The position numbers and the translations under genes are program-made. Below are positions 47,246-59,904 of a stretch of DNA of 64,000 bases, in pieces. This DNA is from Acidisphaera sp. S103 (GTDB lineage: Bacteria; Pseudomonadota; Alphaproteobacteria; Acetobacterales; Acetobacteraceae). The notes under the pieces were generated by a model. The model did no database searches. It was not told where the DNA came from and saw only the letters and a program-made list of their open reading frames with translations. How positions within the stretch are numbered: the stretch's first letter is position 1; the number at the start of each line of letters is the position of its first letter. The DNA is taken from positions 185,456 to 249,455 of the forward strand of contig NZ_LMUJ01000054.1 of the NCBI RefSeq assembly GCF_009765975.1. Direction: 5' to 3'.

Positions 47246-48421
47246 ATGCCGCTGACTGGGGTAAAGGTCCTGGACCTGACACGCGTTCTATCCGGCCCGT
47301 TCTGCACCGCCCTGCTGGGCGACATGGGGGCCGATGTCATCAAAGTGGAGACGCCGGAGGGCGACTCCGTCCGCAGCCAGGGCGCGATCAAGGACGGCCT
47401 GTCCTGGTATTTCGCGCAGTTCAACCGCAACAAGCGTTCGATCCGGCTGGACCTGCGCAAACCGGAGGCGAAGGCGATCCTGGCGCGCCTGATCGAACGG
47501 TCAGACGTGCTGGTGGAGAATTTCCGGCCCGGCGTGCTGGATCGGATGGGGTTTTCCGAAATGCGCCTGAAGGCGTTGCGGCCCAGCCTGGTGGTGTGCT
47601 CGATCAACGGGTTCGGCAGCACCGGACCTTACAAGGACAGGCCGGCGTTCGATTTCATTGCCCAGGCGATGAGCGGCTTCATGAGCGTGAATGGCCATGC
47701 CGACGATCCGCCGTTGCGTTCGGGATTGCCGATCAGCGACCTGATAGCGGGCCTGTACGCGGCTTTGAGCATCGCCGCCGCGGTGCCGCACGCGCGTGCC
47801 ACCGGCCAGGGGCAACGGGCCGAGGTCAGCCTGACCAACGGGCTGGTTAGTTTGCTGTCCTACATCGCAACAAACTACTTCGCCACCGGTACGGTGCCGC
47901 CACGCAGCGGCAACGACCACCCGATCGCGGCACCATACGGATTGTTTCCCACCCGGGACGGCCAGATCGCACTGGCACCGGCGGATGATGCCTTCTTCCG
48001 CCGGCTGGCCGATGCCCTGGGTGAGCCGGGGTTGAAGGACGATCCGCTTTACGCGACTCAATCGGTCCGGGTGGCGAACCGCGATCGAATCAATGCGATC
48101 GTCGGCGGGAAACTGGCCGGGAACACGACGGCGCATTGGGTCGAGGTGTTGAACAAGGCGGGCGTGCCGTGCGGACCGGTCAACAGCATTCCGGAGGTGT
48201 TCCAGGATCCGCAGATCCTGGCGCAAGAGATGGTCATGGATATCGAGCATCCCGGCTATGGGATCGTCCGGTCGTTGGGGTTTCCAATCAAATTCTCCGA
48301 TCTTCCATGCCGGGTGCGGCGTCCGGCCCCCGGGCTGGGCGAACATTCGGACGAGGTGTTGGCGGAACTCGGTTACGCGGCGGCGGACAGGGAGGCGTTG
48401 CGGCGGGACGAGGTGATCTGA
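47246..48421 (+). CDS. Family III (CaiB/BaiF) CoA-transferase
   Basis: A 391-aa single-module CoA-transferase. N-terminal LTGVKVLDLTRVLSGPFCTA, then DMGADVIKVETPEGDSVR, RNKRSIRLDLRKPE, VENFRPGVLDRMGF and the region with the catalytic aspartate YKDRPAFDFIAQAMSGFM. The GTG-start frame at 47180 is disregarded; GGGAA precedes the ATG at 47246. Relatives act on formyl-, carnitine-, succinyl- or mesaconyl-CoA. No acyl-CoA dehydrogenase or carnitine gene is nearby, so substrate is unknown. Unlike the one at the left edge this has the normal single module. Confidence 0.9.
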   Translation: MPLTGVKVLDLTRVLSGPFCTALLGDMGADVIKVETPEGDSVRSQGAIKDGLSWYFAQFNRNKRSIRLDLRKPEAKAILARLIERSDVLVENFRPGVLDRMGFSEMRLKALRPSLVVCSINGFGSTGPYKDRPAFDFIAQAMSGFMSVNGHADDPPLRSGLPISDLIAGLYAALSIAAAVPHARATGQGQRAEVSLTNGLVSLLSYIATNYFATGTVPPRSGNDHPIAAPYGLFPTRDGQIALAPADDAFFRRLADALGEPGLKDDPLYATQSVRVANRDRINAIVGGKLAGNTTAHWVEVLNKAGVPCGPVNSIPEVFQDPQILAQEMVMDIEHPGYGIVRSLGFPIKFSDLPCRVRRPAPGLGEHSDEVLAELGYAAADREALRRDEVI

Positions 48422-48433
48422 CGCCGCGGGCGC

Positions 48434-49417
48434 TCAGATCCATTTGCGCCAGCGGAACACGGCCAGGGGGATGAGGGTGGTCAGGATGATCAACCCCCAG
48501 CCCCATTGGTAGCCCCACGCCCAGTCGTATTCGGGCATATTCTTGAAGTTCATGCCGTAGATGCCGGCGATCAGCACCGGCGGGATGCCGACGACCGAGG
48601 CGATGGCCATCACCTTCATCACATTGTTCTGGGCGATGTTGATGAAGCCCAGCGTCGCGTCGAGCATGAACTGCAGCTTGTCGTTCAGGTGCGTATCGAA
48701 GTCGCTGACCGAGGCAATATCCTGCCGCAAGGTCACCAGCCTGGGTGCCAACGCCTTCGGCAGCCAGTCTGCCGCCGTGGCCTCGACATACGGCACGATC
48801 CTCGCGGCGCCGACCTGGGTATCGCGGACGTGGGAAATCAGGTCGCCGATGTGGCCCAATTGACCGAGGGTGCGGCGCAGCGTGGCGTCCTCGCCCTTGC
48901 GCCCGCCTTCCTGTTTCACGCCCATGGCAAAGATCGCGTGCGAGATGGTATCCAGATCGGCCCGCACCTTCTCCAGCACATCCGCCTGGCGATCGACAAT
49001 CGCCTCCAGCAGGCCGACGAAGATGTCCGCGCTGCAACTGGCGGATGCGGAGCCGCGGGGAAGATGGTCCGTGTAAGTATCGAATAGCTGGCTGGGGGCA
49101 AAGCGGATGGTGATCAACCGATCCGGCGACAGCACAAACCCGCCCGCGACTCCGCGGGGGCCGTCGTCGTCCATTTGAACCATCGGCATGCTGAGATACA
49201 GCGTGCCGTTACGGGTGGACAGGCGGCTGGACGACTCGATCTCGCTGAGATCGGCTTCTGACGGGATATTCAGTCCGGTCGCCTGTTGCACCCGGTCGAT
49301 TTCGTCCGGACCGGCGCTTCGCAGATCGATCCAGATCGCGTGCCGCAGCGCATCGATGGAGCCGGTGTCGGCCAGGCGGTCCAGCCGGCCATTTCCGCAG
49401 GCAAATGCACTGATCAT
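48434..49417 (-). CDS. CorA-family magnesium/divalent cation transporter
   Basis: A 327-aa CorA-type channel. The long cytoplasmic domain ends in helices before two C-terminal membrane segments (MKVMAIASVVGIPPVLIAG and WGWGLIILTTLIPLAVF). The selectivity signature GMN is present in IYGMNFKNMPEYDW. ATG follows AAAAGG. It is convergent with the CoA-transferase gene. Magnesium is the likely ion; ZntB-like zinc transport is an alternative. Confidence 0.9.
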   Translation of the reverse strand: MISAFACGNGRLDRLADTGSIDALRHAIWIDLRSAGPDEIDRVQQATGLNIPSEADLSEIESSSRLSTRNGTLYLSMPMVQMDDDGPRGVAGGFVLSPDRLITIRFAPSQLFDTYTDHLPRGSASASCSADIFVGLLEAIVDRQADVLEKVRADLDTISHAIFAMGVKQEGGRKGEDATLRRTLGQLGHIGDLISHVRDTQVGAARIVPYVEATAADWLPKALAPRLVTLRQDIASVSDFDTHLNDKLQFMLDATLGFINIAQNNVMKVMAIASVVGIPPVLIAGIYGMNFKNMPEYDWAWGYQWGWGLIILTTLIPLAVFRWRKWI

Positions 49418-49751
49418 CGCGAACCTTTTCCATGGCCGAGCGGTTTCGGGTGCCGGGATGGATGCCCTGGCGACGAAACCAATTTCCAGCCGTGTTAGAT
49501 GGCAGGAAATGGCTTCGCCGTCATGGTCCTTACGATGACAATCAGCAACTCTTGAAGCGTTAGGGCTCGCCGGGGAATAAGCGAATTGTCCGGCGAACGC
49601 CGCCGGCCTCTCATCGTCATGGCGGGCGAAGGCCCGCCATCCACGCCTTGCTGTGTAGGTCTCGGAAAAGGCGTGGATGGCAGGCCTACGCCTGCCATGA
49701 CGGGACTGGGCGACAGTGCCAACATCGAAGCATTTGTTTATGCACGAAGCG
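49418..49751. other. Intergenic region with paired REP/BIME element
   Basis: These 334 bp lie between the start of corA and the end of ilvC. The main content is the paired palindrome at 49615-49703. No open frame with plausible coding character and no tRNA is visible. The stretch next to corA should hold its promoter. Confidence 0.5.
49615..49703. repeat. Paired REP/BIME-like element downstream of ilvC
   Basis: Hairpin 1 runs from CGTCATGGCGGGC to GCCCGCCATCCACGCCTT; hairpin 2, in opposite orientation, runs from AAGGCGTGGATGGC to GCCATGACGG. The two units are near-perfect complements, so the region could form either two small hairpins or one long stem. The organisation equals the element at 29868-29955. 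Confidence 0.8.
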
Positions 49752-51318
<1,567 letters not shown>

Positions 51319-51408
51319 CACGTCAACCATAGTGCGGGGGAAAGGATTTTCCAGCACGCGCGGGGGGTGATGCCCCGCCGTGGCCGGAGACGCAAGAGGC
51401 AGGCGCGA

Positions 51409-53187
<1,779 letters not shown>

Positions 53188-53244
53188 TTGTCCGGCTCCT
53201 GTTGCTGAATAGGGGCGGACGGATAGGCTGCCTGATGGACGGGG

Positions 53245-54225
53245 TCAACCCTCGGTTTCAATAAACGTGAATAAATCGGCACATTCTCTTTCCGAAAATT
53301 GCGTGATAGATGAAAATCGCGCATTTATCGTGTGTACGCGGGTCTGGGGTGCGAGTTCGTGGTGGCGAAACCAGGTTGCCTGGCGCTTGGTGTACTGGCC
53401 GGTGATCAGTTCGGTGCGGCGGCCGGCGTCCTGCAGGGACAGGGTTCCTCGCAGGTAGGCGGATAGTTCGGGGGCGCCGTGGGCGCGCATCGCCGGCAGG
53501 CTGGGGTCCAGGTTCAGGGTCAGCAAGCTGCGCACTTCCTCCAACGCGCCGTCGCGCAACATCGCCTCGAAGCGGGTCGCGATGGCGGCGCGCAGGGCAT
53601 CGCGCGGCGGGTCGAGCAGGATGGCGGTGAAGCACCACGGGGCGGGTTTGCTTCGGCGGTTCTGCCAGGCGGCCAGGCCGAGGCCGGTGCCGCGCCAAAC
53701 TTCCCAGGCACGAGCGATGCGCTGGCTGTCCTCGGGTTTCAGGCGCGCGGCGGTGGCGGGATCGACATGGGTCAGGCTGGCATGCAGGGCAGCCGGGCCT
53801 TGTTCGGCAAGCAGGCGGCGAGCTTCGGCTCGGGCATCCGGGCCGGGATCTGGAATGTCGGCCAGCCCGTCGGTCAGGGCAGCGAAATACATCCCGGATC
53901 CGCCGGTCAGGATCGGCAGGCGGCCGGCCGCTTGGGCTTCGTCCATGGCGGACAGGGCCTGATCGCGCCACCAGGCGACGCTACCGGCCTCGGCGGCGGG
54001 GCGGGTGCCGTAAAGGCGGTGGGGAACCCGGGCTTCCTCATCCTGGGTGGGACGGGCGGTCAGGACCCGCAGCTCCCGATACACCTGCATCGAGTCGGTG
54101 TTGATGATCGTGCCGTTCAGGCGTTCGGCGATGGCGATGGCTAGGGCGGATTTGCCGCTGGCGGTGGGGCCGGCAACGATCAGCGCCCTGGGCAGAGTGG
54201 TCTTCGTGTGTTCGTTCTCTTGCAT
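53245..54225 (-). CDS. miaA: tRNA dimethylallyltransferase
   Basis: A 326-aa enzyme transferring an isoprenoid to A37 of tRNAs reading UNN codons. The P-loop is VAGPTASGKSALAIAIAERL, then NTDSMQVYRELRVLTARPT, and RTELITGQYTKRQATWFRHH near the C-terminus. Its 5' end is divergent from serB across 33 bp. It leads the leftward miaA-ilvB-ilvN-ilvC gene run. Confidence 0.95.
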   Translation of the reverse strand: MQENEHTKTTLPRALIVAGPTASGKSALAIAIAERLNGTIINTDSMQVYRELRVLTARPTQDEEARVPHRLYGTRPAAEAGSVAWWRDQALSAMDEAQAAGRLPILTGGSGMYFAALTDGLADIPDPGPDARAEARRLLAEQGPAALHASLTHVDPATAARLKPEDSQRIARAWEVWRGTGLGLAAWQNRRSKPAPWCFTAILLDPPRDALRAAIATRFEAMLRDGALEEVRSLLTLNLDPSLPAMRAHGAPELSAYLRGTLSLQDAGRRTELITGQYTKRQATWFRHHELAPQTRVHTINARFSSITQFSERECADLFTFIETEG

Positions 54226-54258
54226 GGCACTCCGGGCGCTGTCAGGTTCCGGCCGACC

Positions 54259-55134
54259 ATGACCACTATACTCACCGTCGTTGCCCAGCGCGAGGCGACC
54301 AGTCTGACTCCTGCCCTGCTCAACCAGATTCGCAACGCCGTTCGGGGTGCGCCGCCGGTTGTACTGTCACCCGGAGAGGCGGCGGATATCCCGCTGTCAG
54401 TGCCGCTCGACCATGCCGCGCTGCGGGCGGCGCTGGGAGATAAGCCCGTGGATGCGATCGAGACCAAGCCGCGTGGCCGGCGCAAGGCGGTGCTGATCGC
54501 GGACATGGACAGCACCATCATCACTGGCGAGACGTTGGACGAACTGGCCGGGTTCGCCGGCCTGGGCGAGAAAATCGCCGCCATCACCAAGCGGGCGATG
54601 AACGGGGAACTGGATTTCAAGGCCGCGCTACGCGAACGCGTGGGGATGCTGAAGGGACTCGACGTTGGCGCGCTGGAGAAAACCTGGGAGCAGATACGGC
54701 TGACCCCGGGTGCGCGCGAACTGGTGGCGACGATGCGGGCGAAGGGAGCGTTGACTGCGCTGGTCTCGGGTGGGTTCACCTTCTTCACCGGCAAGGTGGC
54801 GGCCGAACTGGGGTTCGACGTGCATCGGTCGAACGTGCTGCTAGATGACGGCGCGGCCCTGACCGGGCAGGTGGCGGAGCCGATCCTGGATCGCGACAGC
54901 AAGCTGACGGCGTTGAACGAGTTGGCCGCCCAACGCGGGGTCAAGCTGCATGCGACCCTGGCGGTGGGTGACGGTGCGAACGACCTGGACATGCTGCGCG
55001 CAGCCGGGTTGGGCGTGGCGTTCCATGCCAAGCCGATTGTGGCGAAAGAGGCTCGGGCCAGGGTCGATCATGCCAATCTGCGGGCGTTGCTGTTCGCTCA
55101 AGGGTACCCGGCATCTGCGTTCGTCGCTGAGTGA
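54259..55134 (+). CDS. serB: Phosphoserine phosphatase
   Basis: A 291-aa HAD phosphatase making L-serine. The catalytic nucleophile is in LIADMDSTIITGETLDELA (DxDST). Other HAD motifs are VSGGFTFFTG and VGDGANDLDMLRAAGLG. The N-terminal ACT-like regulatory part (about residues 1-75) is present. The frame from 54208 is not used because it overlaps the miaA start. It is divergent from miaA, a conserved alphaproteobacterial arrangement. Confidence 0.95.
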   Translation: MTTILTVVAQREATSLTPALLNQIRNAVRGAPPVVLSPGEAADIPLSVPLDHAALRAALGDKPVDAIETKPRGRRKAVLIADMDSTIITGETLDELAGFAGLGEKIAAITKRAMNGELDFKAALRERVGMLKGLDVGALEKTWEQIRLTPGARELVATMRAKGALTALVSGGFTFFTGKVAAELGFDVHRSNVLLDDGAALTGQVAEPILDRDSKLTALNELAAQRGVKLHATLAVGDGANDLDMLRAAGLGVAFHAKPIVAKEARARVDHANLRALLFAQGYPASAFVAE

Positions 55135-55228
55135 ATGGGGAGAGCTTCCACCATCACCGGTAGAACCCATGACCACCCAGTCGGATAAGCGCCGATGGGC
55201 CAGGTTTCGACGCGGGCGCGTTTCGCAC

Positions 55229-55561
55229 CTAGCCGACCGCCACGTTGTCGTACACCCCCACCCCTTGCATCAGCAGAAACTTGCAGGGCCCGCCATCCAC
55301 CCCGTGGACGGTGTGTGCGGTCTTCGGTGCCACCTCGCAACGCTGCCCGGGGATAAGGCGATGCACGGCGCGTGGCGCACGCGTCTCCACTTCCATGGGT
55401 CCTTCCAGGCAGACGAAGCTGTCGGTGATGGTGGAGTGATAGTGCCAGGGCACGCACTGACCCGCCGCGAGCGTGAGCACGGAGGCGCGCATGTCCGCCC
55501 CCTCCATCACCCGATCGTAAGCGGCAATCGCGAGCTGTATGCCGCGCGCGCCTTCCTCCAT
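55229..55561 (-). CDS. Small cupin-domain protein
   Basis: A 110-aa single cupin domain. The metal motif is PWHYHSTITDSFVCLEG (motif 1, two His and Glu spacing) and HRLIPGQRCEVAPKTAHTV for motif 2. It begins with a strong AAGGAGGA ribosome site six bases before the ATG. Single-domain cupins bind metals and act as dioxygenases, isomerases or sensors; no function can be assigned. It is convergent with serB. Confidence 0.85.
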   Translation of the reverse strand: MEEGARGIQLAIAAYDRVMEGADMRASVLTLAAGQCVPWHYHSTITDSFVCLEGPMEVETRAPRAVHRLIPGQRCEVAPKTAHTVHGVDGGPCKFLLMQGVGVYDNVAVG

Positions 55562-55817
55562 CGCATCCTCCTTTTGCTTCCCGGTTCCATCGTAGCACTT
55601 CCAGCCTACGCGACTGCGCGCACGGGGCTGGGCCGGATTTTTGCCTCAGAAACTTGCATCGGAAAAGCCTCGCAAAATCAGCGGGCGGATTTTGATGTGC
55701 GTATCTTACGTTTTCGCTGAGCGGGCGATTTCTGGGAAATCATGCGGCGCACCCAATATCGCTGGCTGGAGTCTTGGCGTACGATGCCGTCCCCGCCCAC
55801 TTTTAGGATAACGGAAA

Positions 55818-57245
55818 ATGAACGACCGGCATGATGCTGGTGGGGCCGACGAATTGTTGGCTCTTGCCGGGAAGCGGCCGCGCGCAAATCGCGTAATGAT
55901 CTTTGCGACGGTCGCTCTCACATTGTTTATGATGTCGGTCGATACGACAATCGTTGCGACGGCACTGCATGCCTTGCAGCACGGGCTGCGAACGTCGATC
56001 AATTGGGCAGGATGGACCATCACGGCCTACTCGTTCGGGTTTGTGCTGATGCTGCCGGTCAGCGGCAAGCTCAGCGAGCAATACGGCCGCCGAAGAACGT
56101 TTCTCGGTTCGGTCGTTGCCTTCACCGTCGCGTCGCTGCTCTGCGGGTTCACCGACAATATCTATGTGCTGATCGCCTTGCGCGCGGTACAGGCGGCTGG
56201 CGGAGCCGGCTTCACCCCCTCAGCGACCGGAATCATCGTGGATCATTTCGGTGGCGCACGCGATCGCGCGGTCAGCCTGTTCGGCAGTATCTTCCCGATC
56301 GGTGCGATGATCGGCCCCATATTCGGTGGCGTGTTCGTGACGTACTGGACCTGGAGGGGCGTGTTTTTGGTCAACGTGCCAATCGGCCTGGCGATCATCG
56401 TGCTGGCACTGCACTACATTCCGCCGGATAAACCGCGAGACCGCGGAACAGCACCCCCGAAAATGGACGCCTGGGGCATGGCGCTGCTCGGCACCGGCCT
56501 GTTCGCTGGCATGCTCGCGGCCAGCTATCTGGGTGAAAAGGATGCGCATGCACGGTCGCTCGAGTTTGTGGCGCTGTTGGCCGTCACGCTGGTCGCTCTG
56601 TGGATGTTCATTCGCCACATCAAACAATCGGCACATCCGTTCATCGCGCCAAACCTGATCTATGGGTCAGGTTTCGGTCCGGTCAACCTGGTCAACGGAC
56701 TGTTCGGCGGCGTTACGTTCGGCGTGGTGGCGTTGATCCCGCTCTACGCGACCAATCGTTACGGCATTGACGCGCTTGGCTCCGGCACATTGCTTATCGC
56801 CCAGGGCATCGCCGCATTCGGAATATCGATCGCGGCTGCGTTTGCGCTGCGACGCACCGGCCATCGGCCGCCAATATATGTTGGCGTCGGAACAATTACC
56901 ATCGGAATCCTGCTGCTAGCCAGTCACCCGGTGGCTGGTATTTCGCCGTATATGTGGCTGGCTGGCGCCGCTTTCCTTATTGGTGCCGGCAGTGGCATGA
57001 TTAACCCGGCCTGCCGCAACGCCGGTCTCCAACTGGCACCAGAGCGTTCCTCGACCATTGCCGCCTTACGGTCAATGTGCCTTCAAATCGGATCCATCAC
57101 GACAATCTCGATAGCCACCACAATCCTTGCCAGTTCCGATGACCCCGGCAGCATCCAGGTCTGGATTTATGTTGGGGCGGCTGTGCTACTCGTTGCTGCC
57201 ACTCCCTTGATCGCGCGCATACCGGAACATCACGGTTCGTGGTAG
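55818..57245 (+). CDS. DHA2-family (EmrB/QacA-type) MFS exporter
   Basis: A 475-aa 14-helix type drug:H+ antiporter. Family markers are DTTIVATALHALQHGLRTS, GKLSEQYGRRRTFLGSV (loop 2-3 motif) and FPIGAMIGPIFGGVFVTYWTW (motif C, GxxxGPxxGG). It has no periplasmic adaptor (EmrA-type) gene beside it. TAGGATAACGG precedes the ATG. The 256 bp upstream of it, back to the cupin start, show no other gene. Substrate is unknown. Confidence 0.9.
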   Translation: MNDRHDAGGADELLALAGKRPRANRVMIFATVALTLFMMSVDTTIVATALHALQHGLRTSINWAGWTITAYSFGFVLMLPVSGKLSEQYGRRRTFLGSVVAFTVASLLCGFTDNIYVLIALRAVQAAGGAGFTPSATGIIVDHFGGARDRAVSLFGSIFPIGAMIGPIFGGVFVTYWTWRGVFLVNVPIGLAIIVLALHYIPPDKPRDRGTAPPKMDAWGMALLGTGLFAGMLAASYLGEKDAHARSLEFVALLAVTLVALWMFIRHIKQSAHPFIAPNLIYGSGFGPVNLVNGLFGGVTFGVVALIPLYATNRYGIDALGSGTLLIAQGIAAFGISIAAAFALRRTGHRPPIYVGVGTITIGILLLASHPVAGISPYMWLAGAAFLIGAGSGMINPACRNAGLQLAPERSSTIAALRSMCLQIGSITTISIATTILASSDDPGSIQVWIYVGAAVLLVAATPLIARIPEHHGSW

Positions 57246-57297
57246 CCGCCGCTTCAATCAGTGGAGCACTTCAGTAGCCGAGGGGATTATGCGAGAC

Positions 57298-57317
57298 ACC
57301 AAACGTCTTGGTTTGGT
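57298..57317. terminator. Small hairpin between convergent genes
   Basis: ACCAAAC (57298-57304) pairs with GTTTGGT (57311-57317) around GTCTTG. It is a perfect 7-bp stem between the convergent MFS and amidohydrolase genes, without an adjacent T tract. Confidence 0.35.
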
Positions 57318-57346
57318 CAGAAACGAAAATCCAAACGCACCTATGA

Positions 57347-58186
57347 TCAGGCTTTCGACGGCGACCACTTATAGACGCGCGCCAGCGTATCACCCATCAG
57401 CGCGGCCCGATCGGAGTCGGACAGCCGGTCGGTGACGCGGAACGACTCGACCCCCTGCTGGTACGTCAGCAATCCGACGGCTGTCCAGTCGGTGCCCCAC
57501 ATGCAGCGGTCGAAACCGAAAGCCTCGAAGATACGGCCGAGCGGGTCCCAGATGTCGTTGTAGGGGAAGGGTTCGTGCGACAGGGTGCAGGCGCCGGAGA
57601 TCTTGATCGCGATGTTGTCGTGCGCCGCCAGGGCCAGCACCCGCGGCAGATTGGCGAACGGAGCGGCCGGTGCCGGCGGTTCGAACGGCTGTTGCAGTCC
57701 GAGGTGGTCGATGACCAGTTGCGTGTCGGGGTTGCGGGCGGCGAGATGTCCGGCTTGCTCCAGGCGCCCCCAGCACAGCAAGTTGACCGGCAATGAATGC
57801 CGGGCGGCGGCGGCCAGGACGCGGTTCAGCCCGGGATCGGCGGCATCGGTGGCAACGCCATCGCGCATCATGATGCGGATCGCGACAGTGCCTTTGATCG
57901 ACGCCCAATCGGCGATCGTATCGGCCACGGCGGGATCGGCCGGGTCCACCGGCTTGATCAGCCCGAACCGCCCGGGATGGGCAGCATGCACATCAAGCGC
58001 GTAACTGGCATCGTACCGATACATAGAGAACGGCGAAACCAGCAGTGCGCCATCGACACCGACTTCGTCCATGGCGGCGACCATGTCATCGCCTGTTACC
58101 TCGGCGGGACCGTGGAGAAAGCCGGCCCAGGGGCGACCAGGATGGTTGCGTTCGTATGCGTGAACCTGAGCATCGATCGTAGCTAT
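57347..58186 (-). CDS. Amidohydrolase (PF04909-type) with apparent ATA start codon
   Basis: A 279-aa TIM-barrel hydrolase. The metal-binding N-terminus is TIDAQVHAYERNHPGRPW, and other landmarks are VAIRIMMRDGVATDAADPGL, VIDHLGLQQPF and RCMWGTDWT. The first ATG in frame (58084) lies 34 codons into this sequence and would remove the DAQVH motif. The codon just before ATIDAQVH is ATA at 58186-58184, preceded by GGGGTGGGGAAACC. So either ATA is the start or the ancestral ATG has mutated. No in-frame ATG, GTG or TTG exists in the region. The substrate is unknown; an orthologous lactonase or decarboxylase role is possible. Confidence 0.78.
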   Translation of the reverse strand: MATIDAQVHAYERNHPGRPWAGFLHGPAEVTGDDMVAAMDEVGVDGALLVSPFSMYRYDASYALDVHAAHPGRFGLIKPVDPADPAVADTIADWASIKGTVAIRIMMRDGVATDAADPGLNRVLAAAARHSLPVNLLCWGRLEQAGHLAARNPDTQLVIDHLGLQQPFEPPAPAAPFANLPRVLALAAHDNIAIKISGACTLSHEPFPYNDIWDPLGRIFEAFGFDRCMWGTDWTAVGLLTYQQGVESFRVTDRLSDSDRAALMGDTLARVYKWSPSKA

Positions 58187-58268
58187 GGTTTCCCCACCCC
58201 TGGTTTTCCGACGGTGTGTCCCGCTTTCGTGGCGTCATTGGTCCGGCCTTTCGACCGGACCAGCCGTG

Positions 58269-59810
58269 CTATCCGGGTTGCTTGTCCTTGCTGTCCTTGG
58301 ACAACGACAGCGGGACGTATTGCTCGCCGCCCTCGCGCTGGATCAGCATCAGCACGAACTTGCGGTCGGCCTTGCGTGCGGCGTCGACCTGCTTTTCCAC
58401 GTCGCCAGGCGAGGCAACCTCGCCCTGTTGCACTTCCATGATGACGTCGCCCGGCTTCAGGCCGCGGTCCGAGGCCGGCGTGTTCGGGGATACATCGGTG
58501 ATGACGACGCCCTTCTGGCCGTCCTGAAGCTGATATTTGTCCTTCAGGTCCTGGCTGACCGGCGCGACCTTCAGCCCCAGTCCAGCGATGTCGGTCGGCT
58601 TGGTGGCATCCACCGGTTTGGTGGCGTCGGTGGAAGCGAGCTGCGCGTCGGGCGGCCGCTCCGCCAGCGTGGTCTGGACAGTGACTTCCTTACCGTCACG
58701 CCATAGGACTACCGGCACTTCCTTGCCCACATCGGTGTCCGCCACGATACGCGGCAGGTTGTGCATCTCCTTCACGTCCTGGCCGTCGAACTTCAGGATG
58801 ATGTCGCCGTTGTGGATTTTCGCCTTCTCGGCCGGGCCGCCGTTGGTCAGGCCGGCGACCATCGCGCCGGAGGCGTCCTTCAGTCCCAGGCTTTCGGCGA
58901 TATCCGGCGTCACCTGCTGGATTTTCACGCCCAGCCAGCCGCGGCGGGCATGTCCGTACTGCTTCAACTGCGCAATGGTGAGCTTCGCCATGTTGGACGG
59001 GATGGAGAAGCCGATGCCGATCGACCCGCCCGACGGCGAGAAGATCGCGGTGTTGATGCCGATCACCTGGCCGTCCATGTTGAACAGCGGACCGCCCGAA
59101 TTGCCGCGGTTGATGGCTGCGTCGGTCTGGATGAAGTCGTCGTACTGGCCCTGATGGATATCCCGGCCACGGGCTGAGACGATGCCGGCGGTGACCGTGC
59201 CGCCCAATCCGAACGGGTTGCCGATCGCCAGCACCCAGTCGCCGACACGGGATGCGCTCGAATCGCCGAACTCCACCGTCGGCAGGGGTTTGTCGGATTT
59301 CACCTTCAGCAACGCCAGGTCGCCGCTTTCGTCTTTGCCGACGATCGTGGCCTTCAGGACAGTGCCGTCCTGCAGGGTAACGGAAACCTCATCGGCGCCC
59401 TCGATGACATGGTTGTTGGTGACCACATAGCCCGCCGGATCGATGATGAAGCCCGACCCGAGGCTTTGCGCCCGCCGCACGGGCGCCGGCTGGCTGTCGT
59501 CACCGCCACCGTTGCCGCCCTGGCCCTGGCCCTGGTGGTTGCGGTTCAGGAAGTCCTTGAAGAACTGCTCGAACGGCGATCCGGGTGGGAACAGCGGCAT
59601 TTCCGGGCCGACATTGCCGTTCTTGGCGGAAATGGTCTGCGTCGACGACACGTTGACGACGGCGGGCAGCAGTTTGGCGGCCAGGTCCGCGAAACTCTCG
59701 GGGGCGGAGCGTGCGGCGGCCGGTTGTATCAGTGGCAGCGCCGGGGTCACCAGCGCAAAAGACACACCGAGCAGGGCGGCGCGGGCTACGGTGGAGCGAA
59801 ACAAGCGCAT
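58269..59810 (-). CDS. degP: Periplasmic serine protease, DegP/HtrA-type (Do family)
   Basis: A 513-aa exported protease. Signal sequence: MRLFRSTVARAALLGVSFAL with PAAARSA cleavage region. Catalytic triad: H in TNNHVIEGADE, D in GDLALLKVKS and S in INRGNSGGPLFN. Two C-terminal PDZ domains follow (GWLGVKIQQVTPDIAESLGL; ITDVSPNTPASDRGLKPGDV). A Gln/Gly-rich loop (HQGQGQGGNGGGDDSQ) precedes the catalytic domain. AGGAAG precedes the ATG, and it closes the hflK-hflC-degP run. Confidence 0.94.
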   Translation of the reverse strand: MRLFRSTVARAALLGVSFALVTPALPLIQPAAARSAPESFADLAAKLLPAVVNVSSTQTISAKNGNVGPEMPLFPPGSPFEQFFKDFLNRNHQGQGQGGNGGGDDSQPAPVRRAQSLGSGFIIDPAGYVVTNNHVIEGADEVSVTLQDGTVLKATIVGKDESGDLALLKVKSDKPLPTVEFGDSSASRVGDWVLAIGNPFGLGGTVTAGIVSARGRDIHQGQYDDFIQTDAAINRGNSGGPLFNMDGQVIGINTAIFSPSGGSIGIGFSIPSNMAKLTIAQLKQYGHARRGWLGVKIQQVTPDIAESLGLKDASGAMVAGLTNGGPAEKAKIHNGDIILKFDGQDVKEMHNLPRIVADTDVGKEVPVVLWRDGKEVTVQTTLAERPPDAQLASTDATKPVDATKPTDIAGLGLKVAPVSQDLKDKYQLQDGQKGVVITDVSPNTPASDRGLKPGDVIMEVQQGEVASPGDVEKQVDAARKADRKFVLMLIQREGGEQYVPLSLSKDSKDKQPG

Positions 59811-59904
59811 GATCGATCTTCCTGGCGAATTGACCGCGGATGGTTTGAAGTCCACAGGCTAGCAACTTATCCAGCGAAACACACGCCGGTTATCGCGCGA
59901 TTCC

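Noticed and set aside
53188-53244. Leader peptide or attenuator before ilvB
   Set aside because: The 57-bp gap to miaA has no short branched-chain-rich reading frame or alternative hairpins.
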